From: Haladaptatus sp. DJG-WS-42
Lineage (GTDB): Archaea > Halobacteriota > Halobacteria > Halobacteriales > Halococcaceae
DNA: 64,000 bases
Direction: 5' to 3'
Assembly (NCBI RefSeq): GCF_037198285.1
Contig: NZ_CP147243.1
Coordinates: forward strand, 558,001 to 622,000
Part shown: one piece after another, positions 17,521-26,376 of the stretch
Numbering within the stretch: the first letter of the stretch is position 1
How the letters are laid out: each line of letters opens with the position of its first letter
Position numbers and translations under genes: made by a program
The notes under the pieces: model-generated
Database searches by the model: none
Told to the model about the DNA's origin: nothing
What the model saw: the letters and a program-made list of their open reading frames with translations, nothing else

Positions 17521-18054
17521 TCAGTAGGTCGGACTTTCCTCGGGAACGCCCTCTCGCTTGTTGACCGCGCGCGCGAGGACGAACAGCGCATCGGACAACC
17601 GATTCAGGTACTTCACGGCCTCTGGATTGGCCTCTTCTTCGTTGATGAGCGCGACCGCCCGGCGCTCGGCGCGACGGCAGACCGCGCGGGCGTGGTGGAG
17701 TTTCGCGCCGGGTTCGCTCCCTGAAGGCAGGATGAAGTTTCGAAGCGGCTCCAGTTCTGCGTCGAGTTCGTCCATCCACCCTTCGAGCAGCGCAACGTGT
17801 TCTGCCCGAACGACGGGGTCGTCTGCGTCCGGATCGGGGTTCGCAAAGTCCGCCTGCACGATGTGGAGATGGTTTTGAATCGAGCGGAGTTTCTCGTCTA
17901 TGTCTTCGTGGCCGGTCGGCCTGACGACACCGACGAGCGCGTTCACCTCGTCTACACTCCCGTAGGCTTCGATGCGGTGGCTCGCCTTCGAGACGCGAGA
18001 CATGTTCGAGAGGTCGGTCTTGCCCTCGTCGCCGCGTTTGGTGTAAATCTTCAT
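17521..18054 (-). CDS. Cob(I)yrinic acid a,c-diamide adenosyltransferase, PduO type
   Basis: The 177-residue protein begins MKIYTKRGDEGKTDLSNMSR, the ATP-binding N terminus of PduO-type corrinoid adenosyltransferases. It has the conserved RIEAYGSVDEVNALVG and the C-terminal CRRAERRAVALI segment. It transfers the 5'-deoxyadenosyl group from ATP to cob(I)alamin to form coenzyme B12. That cofactor serves methylmalonyl-CoA mutase, which would follow the carboxylase at the start of the window. It converges on the amidohydrolase, with 8 bp between them. Confidence 0.93.
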   Translation of the reverse strand: MKIYTKRGDEGKTDLSNMSRVSKASHRIEAYGSVDEVNALVGVVRPTGHEDIDEKLRSIQNHLHIVQADFANPDPDADDPVVRAEHVALLEGWMDELDAELEPLRNFILPSGSEPGAKLHHARAVCRRAERRAVALINEEEANPEAVKYLNRLSDALFVLARAVNKREGVPEESPTY

Positions 18055-18075
18055 GCCCGTATCGAGGGTCGGGAG

Positions 18076-18085
18076 TAACTTATAG
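18076..18085 (-). promoter_or_regulatory. TATA-like box of the adenosyltransferase gene
   Basis: On the minus strand the segment reads CTATAAGTTA, centred 27 nt before the ATG at 18054. The transcript is predicted to be leaderless. Confidence 0.6.
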
Positions 18086-18137
18086 TCGGGCCAGTCAGAC
18101 GGTGAACAGTTTTCAGGTGGCCCTACGAAGGCGAGGC

Positions 18138-18803
18138 ATGGCCTTCAGTGACACCCTTTGTGAGGAGGGCCGCCCCATCCTCGAATCGATTCTCGACCAC
18201 CCGATGGTCGTCGGCCTCGGCGACGGCACGCTCGATGAATCGCCGTTTCGCTACTGGGTGAAACAGGACTACGTATACCTCATAGACTACAGCCGGGTGT
18301 TCGCTCTCGGCGCGGCGTCCGCCCCCACGCTCACCCAACTCTCGACGTTCGCAACCCTGCTCGACGAGACGGTGAACACCGAAATGGAGCTTCACCGCGC
18401 CTACGCTGCCGAGTTCGGCATTAGCGAAGAGGCACTCGAAGCGACGAAGCCCTCGCCGACCACGCAAGCCTACACCGACTTCCTCGTCCGGACGGCAGCC
18501 ACCGAGCCATTCTCTCACCTCGTCGCTGCCCTCCTGCCGTGCATGTGGGGGTTCAACCAGACTGCCCGCAACCTCGACGTGCGCGGGAAACCCGACCATG
18601 AGCAGTACGCAGAATGGATTGCGATGTACGCGAGCGACGAGTTCACCGAGCTCACCGAGTGGTGTCTCGACCTGCTCGACGAGGTCGCCGCCGAAGCAGG
18701 CCCCACCGCCCGTGAAGAGATGCGCGAGCGGTTTCTCACCTCGTTTCGCTACGAGTACCGCTTCTGGGACGCCGCGTGGCGCGAGGAACGGTGGACTGTC
18801 TGA
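18138..18803 (+). CDS. tenA: TenA family protein, Cys type (thiaminase II / aminopyrimidine aminohydrolase)
   Basis: From ATG 18138 the protein has 221 residues. It carries the TenA_C active-site set in the usual positions: Asp44 (VKQDYVYL), nucleophile Cys135 (LLPCMWGF) and Glu206 (FRYEYRFWD). These match the Cys135/Asp44/Glu205 triad of Bacillus TenA. TenA_C enzymes hydrolyse aminopyrimidine breakdown products of thiamine to HMP. The stop codon overlaps the next TenA gene start (TGATG), and an SSS transporter follows. Upstream in-frame codons exist, but this ATG gives the conserved N terminus MAFSDTLCEE. Confidence 0.92.
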   Translation: MAFSDTLCEEGRPILESILDHPMVVGLGDGTLDESPFRYWVKQDYVYLIDYSRVFALGAASAPTLTQLSTFATLLDETVNTEMELHRAYAAEFGISEEALEATKPSPTTQAYTDFLVRTAATEPFSHLVAALLPCMWGFNQTARNLDVRGKPDHEQYAEWIAMYASDEFTELTEWCLDLLDEVAAEAGPTAREEMRERFLTSFRYEYRFWDAAWREERWTV

Positions 18804-19465
18804 TGGTGGGTGGCGAGCCACGATTCACGGAGCGCCTGCGTTCCCATTCGGAACCGGCCTGGACGAACGCGACGAACCACCAGTTCACCCACGAACTCGC
18901 GGCGGGAACTCTCGCAGATGACGCGCTCCGACGCTACCTCATTCAGGATTACGCATTCGTAGAGACCCTCACCGGTCTCGTTGGGAGCGCGGTTGTGACC
19001 GCGCCATCCATGGCCGAAAAGCGCCGACTCACCGACTTCCTCGTGACGCTTACCGGCGCCGAGAACGACTACTTCGAACGGTCGTTCGCCGCGCTCTCAG
19101 TCGATGAAGCCGCCTGGAAAGATCCCCAGAAACTACCGGTCACACAGGCCCTTGAAGACCTGTTCGTTCGCGCCACCCATCAGGGTGGGTACGCGGAGTC
19201 GCTCGCCGTACTCGTGCCAGCCGAGTGGGTATACCTCTCGTGGGCCCGTCCTCACCGAGACGCCGCTCCAGAAAAGTTCTACCACGAGGAGTGGATTGCG
19301 ATGCACGCGAGCGCCGAGTTCGAAGCGTTCGTTAGCTGGCTCAGAGCCCAGCTAGACGAACAGGGAGCCACGCTCTCCCCCCAGCGAACGGCACGCGTTC
19401 GCCGGTTGTTCAGCCGCACCGTGGAACTCGAAGTGGCGTTTTTCGATGCAGCATACGGAATATAA
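18803..19465 (+). CDS. TenA family protein, Glu type (lacks the catalytic Cys)
   Basis: The 220-residue second TenA overlaps the first by one base, so the two are translationally coupled. At the place of Cys135 it has Ala140 within PAEWVYLSW, the signature of the TenA_E class, which uses a Glu instead of Cys. Asp49 (IQDYAFV) and the C-terminal acidic residues (VELEVAFFD) are kept. TenA_E proteins have thiamine-salvage hydrolase activity on formylated or other aminopyrimidines in plants and bacteria. The pair may process two consecutive intermediates of thiamine breakdown. Confidence 0.88.
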   Translation: MVGGEPRFTERLRSHSEPAWTNATNHQFTHELAAGTLADDALRRYLIQDYAFVETLTGLVGSAVVTAPSMAEKRRLTDFLVTLTGAENDYFERSFAALSVDEAAWKDPQKLPVTQALEDLFVRATHQGGYAESLAVLVPAEWVYLSWARPHRDAAPEKFYHEEWIAMHASAEFEAFVSWLRAQLDEQGATLSPQRTARVRRLFSRTVELEVAFFDAAYGI

Positions 19466-19540
19466 GCCAGTGGTATTACCAATGTTTAACTAGGCCCATA
19501 GCCGAATGTGATCCATGTACGAACACTGTGAGGTGGGACG

Positions 19541-21064
19541 ATGGTAACGGCCAGCGTCGCCCTCGGACTGACTGTTCTCACGCTCGTCACCTTCGCGGGC
19601 CTCGGCACGTGGTACGCCCGCGGCCGCATCAACTCGGTGGAAGACTACATCACCGCCCGCAACTCGACGGGCAACGGGATGACCACCGCAACGCTCATCG
19701 CCTCCGGGATGGGCGCGTGGATTCTCTTTAGCCCGGCAGAGGCAGGCGCGGCATTCGGCGGCCTCACGGCCGTCCTCGGCTACGCAATCGGCAGCGCACT
19801 CCCACTGTTCGCGTTCATCGTGATTGGTCCGCGCATCCGGGAACTCATCCCCGAGGGCCACTCCATCACGGAGTACACCCTCGCGCGCTTCGGCCCGGTG
19901 ATGTACGTCTACGTCCTGCTCGTGAGCATCACCTACATGTTCATCTTCCTCGCCGCGGAGATGACCGGCATCGCGGGCGCACTCTCGCTTGTCGCGGGCG
20001 TCCCGACGTGGCAAACCGCCGCACTCGTTGGCCTGTTCGTCCTCGCCTACACCGGCTACGGCGGGTTGAAGGCAAGCATCTTCACCGACACCGTCCAGAC
20101 GCTCGTCATTCTCCCGATTCTCGCGATTGGCTTTGCGGGCGCACTGCTCGCCCTCGGCGGGACGGGCGAAATCTACCAGACCGTCGCAGAGACGAGTCCG
20201 AGCCTGCTTGACCCCGGCTTCCTCCCCGGCATCGAGTTCGGGGCCTACATCGCCGTCGCCGTCCTCGCCGCAGAGATGTTGAATCAGGCGTGGTGGCAGC
20301 GCATCTACGCCGCGAAAGACGAACGCACCCTCGCACGCTCCTTCACCATCGCCGCCATCACGGTGATTCCGATGGTGTTCTTGGCCGGACTGTTCGGCCT
20401 CGCCGCCTCCGGACTCGGTCTCGTCACGACAGACTTCACGGCGGGCTACAACGCCGATATTTCCTTCTTCCTCGTGCTCGACGCCGCGTTCCCCGAGTGG
20501 GTGACGCTCGTGGTCGTCATCCTCGCCATCTTACTCGTCATGAGCACCGCAGACACGCTGTTCAACGCGATTGCGAGCATCGTGACCGCAGACCTCCCGC
20601 TCGTCATGGACGACCCGGACCGCTCTACGCTCACGAACGCCGCGCGGGCGCTCACCGTCGTGGTCGCGCTCGCCGCCATCTTCGTCGGCGCACAGGGCTA
20701 CAGCGTGCTCACCATCTTCCTCATCGCAGACCTGCTCGCGGCGGCGACGTTCATTCCACTGCTGTTCGGCCTCTATTCGACGGAAGCGACTGGATTCGGC
20801 GCGCTCGTCTCAAGCATTCTTGGACTGCTCGTCGGCCTCGCCTACTTCCCGACACTCCGCGCTCCGCTCGCCGCGCTTCCAGTCATCGGAGACCTCCTGC
20901 CAACGGCGTCGTACTTCAACTCGTTCGTCGGGGCGGCGGTCGTTTCGGGGCTCGCCATCCTGCTCATCTCGCGGGTGACACCCGGGTCGTTCGACCTCGG
21001 GTCGCTCTCTCGCACCATCCACCAACTCGATGAGGTACGCCCAGATGGGGGTGAAGAGCGATGA
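19541..21064 (+). CDS. Sodium:solute symporter (SSS) family transporter
   Basis: The 507-residue protein has about 13 hydrophobic helices and the SSS N terminus with TM1 around VALGLTVLTLVTFAGLG, plus YGGLKASIFTDTVQTLV and SALPLFAFIVIGPRIREL. These mark the LeuT-fold sodium symporters of the PutP/PanF superfamily. Context with two TenA genes suggests uptake of HMP or another thiamine precursor; this is inference. A GAGGTG Shine-Dalgarno lies at 19530-19535 and a TATA-like TGTTTAAC about 50 nt further upstream, so this gene has its own leadered promoter. It overlaps the next micro-gene by 4 bp. Confidence 0.9.
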   Translation: MVTASVALGLTVLTLVTFAGLGTWYARGRINSVEDYITARNSTGNGMTTATLIASGMGAWILFSPAEAGAAFGGLTAVLGYAIGSALPLFAFIVIGPRIRELIPEGHSITEYTLARFGPVMYVYVLLVSITYMFIFLAAEMTGIAGALSLVAGVPTWQTAALVGLFVLAYTGYGGLKASIFTDTVQTLVILPILAIGFAGALLALGGTGEIYQTVAETSPSLLDPGFLPGIEFGAYIAVAVLAAEMLNQAWWQRIYAAKDERTLARSFTIAAITVIPMVFLAGLFGLAASGLGLVTTDFTAGYNADISFFLVLDAAFPEWVTLVVVILAILLVMSTADTLFNAIASIVTADLPLVMDDPDRSTLTNAARALTVVVALAAIFVGAQGYSVLTIFLIADLLAAATFIPLLFGLYSTEATGFGALVSSILGLLVGLAYFPTLRAPLAALPVIGDLLPTASYFNSFVGAAVVSGLAILLISRVTPGSFDLGSLSRTIHQLDEVRPDGGEER

Positions 21065-21177
21065 GCGCAATTGGCCAGACGCTGTTCTCCGCGCTGGCGT
21101 GGGGGTCGGTCGCGCTCGTCGTCGCCATCTTCGCCTACGAGATTTACGCCGTCGTCACCGATTGGCGCGGGTCGTAA
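21061..21177 (+). CDS. 38-residue single-helix membrane peptide, putative symporter accessory subunit
   Basis: This reading frame, too short for most gene callers, starts within the symporter stop codon (ATGA overlap). It encodes 38 residues, starting MSAIGQTLFSALAWGSV, with one transmembrane helix (residues 6-28) and a short charged end TDWRGS. Small membrane peptides encoded next to SSS symporters are known as symporter small accessory proteins. The 4-bp overlap, codon use and helix make expression likely. The proposed role is to assemble or stabilise the transporter. I recognise no closer family. Confidence 0.65.
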   Translation: MSAIGQTLFSALAWGSVALVVAIFAYEIYAVVTDWRGS

Positions 21178-21206
21178 CTTTTCTGTCCTGCCTCCGTACG
21201 CTGGGC

Positions 21207-22253
21207 ATGGCACTGTTCGCTGCCCTCGCAGAACTCCCGCTCTCGATTTCGTCCGTCTCGTACGAGCTGCACGAAGCAGAAACGTCGAGCGACTTCACCC
21301 GACTCTCGACCACGATTTCACTCGATGGTGACGGAGAAACCGGTCGTGGCGAGGACGTGACCTACGAACCAGCCGACCACCGCACGCTGATTGAGGCGGC
21401 TCCCACCTTCGACCTCGAAGGCGAATGGACGTTCGCAGAGTTCTCCTCCCGCCTCGCAGACATAGACCTGTTTCACGGCCGCGAGCCCGGCCGTCACGAT
21501 TTCAGAAACTATCGCCGGTGGGGCTTCGAGAGCGCGGCGCTCGACCTTGCGCTGAAGCAAGCGGACACCAGCCTCGCGGCTCAGTTGGGACTGGAATACC
21601 ACCCGGTCAGGTTCATCATCTCGACGCGCCTGCCCGACGCCTCCTTTAACCGCATCGAGACGTGGCTTTCCGTAGACGACGCCTACGAGTTCAAACTCGA
21701 CCCGACGAGCGAGTGGGACGACGACCTCGTTGCAGCCCTCGCAGCCACTGGCGCGGTGCGCGTCTGTGACCTGAAAGGCCACTACGAGGGCACGGACATA
21801 GACCAAGCCCCAGATCCCGAGTTGTACAAGCGCATCATTGAGGGGCTTCCGGAGGTCGTCATCGAAGACCCTGCGCTCACCGAAGCGACCCGACCACTCT
21901 TTTCCGGCCACGAAGGGCGCGTGTCGTGGGACGCACCCATCCACAGCCTTGACGACATTAAAAATCTCCCGTGGGAACCCGACTGGCTGAACATCAAGCC
22001 GTCACGCTTTGGCAGCGTCCAGTCGCTCCTCGAAAGCATCGAATACGCACAGGCGGCGGGGATGCAGTTGTACGGCGGCGGTCAGTTCGAACTCGACGTC
22101 GGACGTGAACACATCCACGCGCTCGCTTCGCTGTTCTACCCAGACACTGCAAACGACGTGGCACCCGCCGAGTACAATCAGCCAGAACCCACTGCAGGAC
22201 TGGCGAAAAGCCCACTGTCGCCACCTGACACACCGCGTGGATTCGAGTGGTAA
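21207..22253 (+). CDS. Enolase-superfamily protein of unknown substrate
   Basis: From ATG 21207 the protein has 348 residues. The C-terminal half has the barrel hallmarks of the enolase superfamily: metal ligands Asp in VCDLKG, Glu in VVIEDP and Asp in VSWDAP, the Lys general base in LNIKPSRFGS, and the closing segment YGGGQFELDVGREHIHA. The N-terminal half carries the capping-domain fragment NYRRWGFESAALDLALK. It is not an enolase or a known dipeptide epimerase or MenC by motif. It follows the symporter micro-gene by 29 bp and may belong to the same transcription unit. Confidence 0.75.
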   Translation: MALFAALAELPLSISSVSYELHEAETSSDFTRLSTTISLDGDGETGRGEDVTYEPADHRTLIEAAPTFDLEGEWTFAEFSSRLADIDLFHGREPGRHDFRNYRRWGFESAALDLALKQADTSLAAQLGLEYHPVRFIISTRLPDASFNRIETWLSVDDAYEFKLDPTSEWDDDLVAALAATGAVRVCDLKGHYEGTDIDQAPDPELYKRIIEGLPEVVIEDPALTEATRPLFSGHEGRVSWDAPIHSLDDIKNLPWEPDWLNIKPSRFGSVQSLLESIEYAQAAGMQLYGGGQFELDVGREHIHALASLFYPDTANDVAPAEYNQPEPTAGLAKSPLSPPDTPRGFEW

Positions 22254-22359
22254 CACATAACATTCTCGGTAACTTTCGATTGGCGACCTGTCCACGCGGC
22301 GAGAATCGTCAGACTCCGGTCTGACAGGGCTTAAAGGTAGGCCGAAACAAGAGTATAGT

Positions 22360-22734
22360 ATGGTAGGGCAATTAGGTGGGCGGCAGCAACGCCGCATGAA
22401 TCAGGGGCGCTCGCCGCTTGCGTCCTCGGAACGGAGAAACAGAGCACAAGCAGAGGCGAAACTCGTCACGCTCAATCAGCTGATGGTGGCGGCTGGCATC
22501 TGGCTCCTTTCGGTAGGGATGTTCGTCGCACTGTTCTCACCAGCGCTGTGGCTCACCGGTATCTTCGGACTCACGCTTCCGGCATTGCCGTCTGCGACGC
22601 GGTGGGCGGTCACGAGAGCACGGGCACGAAACACGAACGACCGCGGCCGTCGAACGAAGTCATCGCTGCGGCTTCGCATCCACAAATGGCTCCGTGCACG
22701 TCTCACGAACTCCTCGGGCCGCGACCGGCTGTGA
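22360..22734 (+). CDS. Small basic membrane protein, hypothetical
   Basis: The 124-residue frame has a two-helix hydrophobic hairpin (about residues 40-78, containing IWLLSVGMFVALFSPALWL) between basic N- and C-terminal tails. A TATA-like GCTTAAAG at 22329-22336 sits 27 nt before the ATG, supporting a leaderless transcript. The C terminus is Arg-rich, unusual for acidic haloarchaeal proteins. No family is recognised. Confidence 0.6.
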   Translation: MVGQLGGRQQRRMNQGRSPLASSERRNRAQAEAKLVTLNQLMVAAGIWLLSVGMFVALFSPALWLTGIFGLTLPALPSATRWAVTRARARNTNDRGRRTKSSLRLRIHKWLRARLTNSSGRDRL

Positions 22735-23203
22735 ACTGAACACACGCCTATTTTTCGACACTGACTCTCAACGCTTCGCACGACTGGATATCCCCGTACT
22801 CCGCGTTTGTTACGGTATGTCGCTCAACTCCCTCGACTCGATGCGAGTGCGACTAGCTGATTTCCCGCATGTGAGAGCGCACCGTCACACCTATATGTAG
22901 TGTCAGCGACGTTTCGAGTGAACGATTGATGACGTACCGGCGTGCGTGTAATCCGGTGTTCAATCCGCTCTCGCCACCCGCTTCGCGGACGGCCCGATAG
23001 CCGCAGCACTCGGGTTCGTTTCGCTACAGTTCGTAGCCGTACTTTTTCGACCGAACACACACGCATATGCCGATATTCGCTGAGTTACCGGCACACAGCC
23101 GGGGCTTATCTGACCACGTATCGCCCCACAACCACCAGACGTATCGCTCGCATTCACACCAACCATTCGACTCACTTTCACGTTTCATTGGAGGGAGTCT
23201 GCG
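22735..23203. other. Intergenic region upstream of the MFS gene
   Basis: This 469-bp stretch has no convincing gene. Around 22929-23083 a frame that reads like a short membrane protein end (ADGPIAAALGFVSLQFVAVL) is preceded by a stop or frameshift, so it may be a degraded gene; this is weak. Just before the MFS start a GGAGG at 23190-23194 forms a Shine-Dalgarno with 9-nt spacing. Confidence 0.4.
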
Positions 23204-24493
23204 ATGACCACAGCCGACGTACCCGAAGCCTCGTCGCTGTGGCGAAATCGGAATTTCCGACGATTTTTCGCTGGGCAGTTCGTGACGAATGCCGGGGACA
23301 GCCTCTACACCGTCGCCGTCTTGTGGCTCGTCTACGACCTCAGCGGCTCGACCGTCCTCACGGGACTCGCAAATTCGCTGTTGTTGCTCCCGTGGCTCTT
23401 GCAGATTCTCGCCGGGCCGATTGTAGACCGACTCCCACTCAGGCCCGTGCTCGTTGGCTCACAAGTCCTGCAAGGTGTCGTCGTTCTCACACTCCCGCTC
23501 GCCGCAGCGACCGGGCGGTTGAGCGTCGGCGTCTTGCTCGCGGTCGTCCCGATACTGACGCTCGCAACACTGGTGATGTCACCGATGCAGGCAACGCTCG
23601 TCCCGCGCATCGTCACTGAATCACGGCTTTCGCGGGCGAACTCCGCGCTCGCAACCGTCACGCTCGGCCTCGACATGGTGTTCGACGCGCTCGGTGGTCT
23701 GTTCATCGCGGTTTTCGGTGCGACGACACTGTTCCTGTTCGACTCGGTTACCTTCGCCGTTGCCGGCCTGCTGTTCGCCGGTATCGCCGTTCCACCGATG
23801 AACGCCGAACACAGAGAACCAGACGGCGGGAGAGAGCCCGTCTTCGACGCGTACCTCAACGACCTGCGGGACGGAATCGACGTGCTCCGGGGAACCGTGT
23901 TCGTTGAGTTGATACTCATGACGGCGGTGGCAAACTTCGCGACCGGCGTGACGCTCGCAATCCTCCCGGCGTTTGGCGACGCGCTCGGGGGCCCGGCCGT
24001 CTACGGTCTGTTGCTCGGAGCGCTCGGTATCGGTCGGCTCATCGGGTCGCTCCTCGCACCGTCTCTCGAACGTATTCCGTATGGTTGGCTGCTGCTCGTC
24101 GGCCACTCGCTTGGCGCGTGCTGCTGGCTCGCAGCGGTGTACGCGCCGTCACCTCTGCTCACCGTCGTCCTGTTTGGGCTCGCGTGGGTGCCCGCGGGTA
24201 TCAGCGGCGTGCTCACGTCAACGCTGAACCAGACGCTGTTCCCGACGGAACTCCTTGGTCGCGTTTCGACCATCAAGGGAACCACATCGGGGGCCACGCT
24301 CCCGCTTGGCTCGCTCGTTGGCGGCCTCGTCGCCTCCGTGCTTGGGATACCGACGACGGTGGGGCTCGCCGCGTTTGGCTTCGGGTTTACGGGACTGTAC
24401 GTCCTTTTACGCCCGCGGCTTCGACGACTCCCCGCGGTCGCTGACGCCGACCCAGCGGCGTTCGACGTGACGAGAGGACGCGACGGAGAGTGA
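23204..24493 (+). CDS. MFS transporter, putative drug efflux type
   Basis: The 429-residue protein starts MTTADVPEASSLWRNRNFRR and has about 12 membrane helices. It has the MFS features FFAGQFVTNAGDSLYTVAVLW at the N terminus and the central cytoplasmic loop around residues 200-225. It resembles MFS_3/enterobactin-exporter-like carriers. Transport is likely proton-coupled efflux of a small molecule; the substrate is unknown. A strong Shine-Dalgarno GGAGG lies 9 nt before the ATG, unlike most genes here, which look leaderless. It converges with trkH after 6 bp. Confidence 0.9.
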   Translation: MTTADVPEASSLWRNRNFRRFFAGQFVTNAGDSLYTVAVLWLVYDLSGSTVLTGLANSLLLLPWLLQILAGPIVDRLPLRPVLVGSQVLQGVVVLTLPLAAATGRLSVGVLLAVVPILTLATLVMSPMQATLVPRIVTESRLSRANSALATVTLGLDMVFDALGGLFIAVFGATTLFLFDSVTFAVAGLLFAGIAVPPMNAEHREPDGGREPVFDAYLNDLRDGIDVLRGTVFVELILMTAVANFATGVTLAILPAFGDALGGPAVYGLLLGALGIGRLIGSLLAPSLERIPYGWLLLVGHSLGACCWLAAVYAPSPLLTVVLFGLAWVPAGISGVLTSTLNQTLFPTELLGRVSTIKGTTSGATLPLGSLVGGLVASVLGIPTTVGLAAFGFGFTGLYVLLRPRLRRLPAVADADPAAFDVTRGRDGE

Positions 24494-24499
24494 ACCGAA

Positions 24500-25996
24500 T
24501 CAACCCCGCCAGTAAGAAGGCGTGAGGAGCACAAGCACGGGGATGATTTCGATTCGGCCGACCCACATGAGGAACGTCATGAGCAGTTTCGTGGTTTCGG
24601 GGAACGATTCGTAGCTCGCGAACGGGCCCGCGATGCCGAACGCCGGGCCGACGTTGAAGAAGGTAGATGCGGCGGCGCTCATCGCTTCGAACTCGGTTAT
24701 CGGTGACGCCACGCGCGAGGAGTTGACGACGACGAAAACCGTCGCGATGATGAAGATGAGGAGACTCGCGAGTGTATAGGCGTAGATGTCGCGGATGGCC
24801 TCCTCTGTGACCACGCCCCCGCTCAGTCGAACCGGTCTGACGACGCGCGGATGAGAGGCGATGAACAGGTCGCGGCGAAACGCCTTCAGCACGACCAGCC
24901 AGCGCACCGCCTTTATCGAGCAGGTGGTACTCCCTGCCATCCCGCCGATAAACATACACACGAACAGGAGGTGTTTCGCCCCCGACGACCAGAGGTTGAA
25001 GTCGGTACTCGCGTAGCCCGTCGTCGTCACGATGGAGACCACCTGAAACAGCGAGTGGCGAACGATCTCTTCGAGGCCGGTGTGTGGGCCGCCGTCAGCG
25101 ATGAGAATCCCGGCTACGCCGAGGGTGAACACTGCAAGGATGCTCAGGTAGAAGCGAAACTCGTCGCTCTGGCGCAGTCGGTCTGTGTTCCCGTGCACGA
25201 CGAAGTAGATGAGGATGAAGCTCGTCGCACCGGTTGCCATAAACGGGATGGTCACCCACTGCACGGCCGGTGAAAATGCTGCCAGACTCTCAGCACGTGG
25301 GGAGAACCCGCTCGTCGAAATCGTTGTGAACGCGTGGGCGACCGCGTCGTAGAAGGTCATTTCGGAGGCCAATCCGACCACGTGGAGTCCGTAGAGGGTG
25401 GCGATGTTCAACCCCGTCAACCCGATATACAGTTGCCAGAGCAATCCCGCAGTCTCCGAGATACGAGGGGTGAGTTTGTTGATGTCTCGCGTTTGGGTTT
25501 CCGTCTCCATGAGCTGTGCACCACCAACCGCGAGCTGGGAGAGAACCGCTGTTGCGAGGACGAGAATACCAAGTCCGCCGAGCCACTGGAGGACGGCCCG
25601 CCACATGAGAACCGCCCGAGAGTGAATCTCGAAGTCCAAGATGACAGTTGCGCCGGTCGTCGTGATACCGCTCATCGCCTCGAACAGCGCGTTCACCGGC
25701 GCGGCGAGCGCACCTTCACTGGCGAGAACGAACGGCACCGCCCCGACGACTGCCATGCTCAACCAGGTCAACGAAACCATCAAGAACCCTTCTCTGGCTC
25801 CCAAGTCGCGCTGGTCGGTGAGCTGCTCGAGTCCGATACCGACGACCACAGTCCCGGCCATCGGGAGAACGAACGGAAACACCGTCGTGGCGTCGTAGAG
25901 CGCAACTCCGAGCGGGATGAGCAGCGGAACCCACAACCACTTGAGAATCGTTCCGACAAACCGAACGCTGACACGCCAATCGACACGGGGTTTCAT
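24500..25996 (-). CDS. trkH: TrkH family potassium uptake protein
   Basis: The 498-residue polytopic protein repeats the M1-P-M2 selectivity-filter pattern of TrkH/KtrB: SGITTTGATV, TISTSGFSP, VTTTGYASTDF and SAAASTFFNVGP. Each repeat puts a conserved Gly or Asn in the pore, with the last filter degenerate. It forms the K+ translocating subunit, working with a TrkA-type RCK protein; none is encoded in the window. K+ accumulation is central to salt-in osmoadaptation. The start MKPRVDWRVSVRFVG follows the family pattern. Confidence 0.95.
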   Translation of the reverse strand: MKPRVDWRVSVRFVGTILKWLWVPLLIPLGVALYDATTVFPFVLPMAGTVVVGIGLEQLTDQRDLGAREGFLMVSLTWLSMAVVGAVPFVLASEGALAAPVNALFEAMSGITTTGATVILDFEIHSRAVLMWRAVLQWLGGLGILVLATAVLSQLAVGGAQLMETETQTRDINKLTPRISETAGLLWQLYIGLTGLNIATLYGLHVVGLASEMTFYDAVAHAFTTISTSGFSPRAESLAAFSPAVQWVTIPFMATGATSFILIYFVVHGNTDRLRQSDEFRFYLSILAVFTLGVAGILIADGGPHTGLEEIVRHSLFQVVSIVTTTGYASTDFNLWSSGAKHLLFVCMFIGGMAGSTTCSIKAVRWLVVLKAFRRDLFIASHPRVVRPVRLSGGVVTEEAIRDIYAYTLASLLIFIIATVFVVVNSSRVASPITEFEAMSAAASTFFNVGPAFGIAGPFASYESFPETTKLLMTFLMWVGRIEIIPVLVLLTPSYWRG

Positions 25997-26376
25997 GTGT
26001 CGGTCATGGCTGACTCAACGAATGCCTTCGAGTTGGCAGAACCCAACCCATCCATCGCGACGATTACAGCCATCGCCGATTCCTCGAATAGATACTCATG
26101 CTCAACTGATTGGCTGTGGGGTACTAAAAACCGGTACGCCGACATCGCTCTCGGTCGAATACCCGCCGACGCTTACAGGCAACGAATTAGTATATTCACA
26201 TACCGTTTATAGAAGGGCAGAATGCCTGAATCAGCGGCAGCTGAGCGGCGTCCCTTCGGAGTCGACGGCGGTGTCTGAATGAGAGCAGGCGACCGACGCC
26301 ACTCCATACCGCTCGTGGAGAGCACGGGTGGCTGCGAACCAGTACGTTCAATTGGGCGGGCGAGAGTATGAAATGC
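25997..26376. other. Intergenic region between trkH and the zinc-ribbon gene
   Basis: The 380 bp hold the promoter zones of two divergent genes. A TTCAATT at 26346-26352 is 25-30 nt before the ATG at 26377 and may be the box for the zinc-ribbon gene. AT-rich DNA around 26185-26215 includes GTTTATAG. No gene or RNA is seen. Confidence 0.5.

Noticed and set aside
19466-19540. TPP riboswitch in front of the SSS symporter
   Set aside because: The gap is 75 bp and lacks the conserved THI-box core (CTGAGA and the later ACCTGA).
22942-23619. 225-codon plus frame before and inside the MFS gene
   Set aside because: It runs out of frame into the MFS gene and is Arg-rich, typical of a shadow frame.
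24085-24444. 119-codon frame inside the MFS gene
   Set aside because: Overlaps a clear MFS coding region in another frame.
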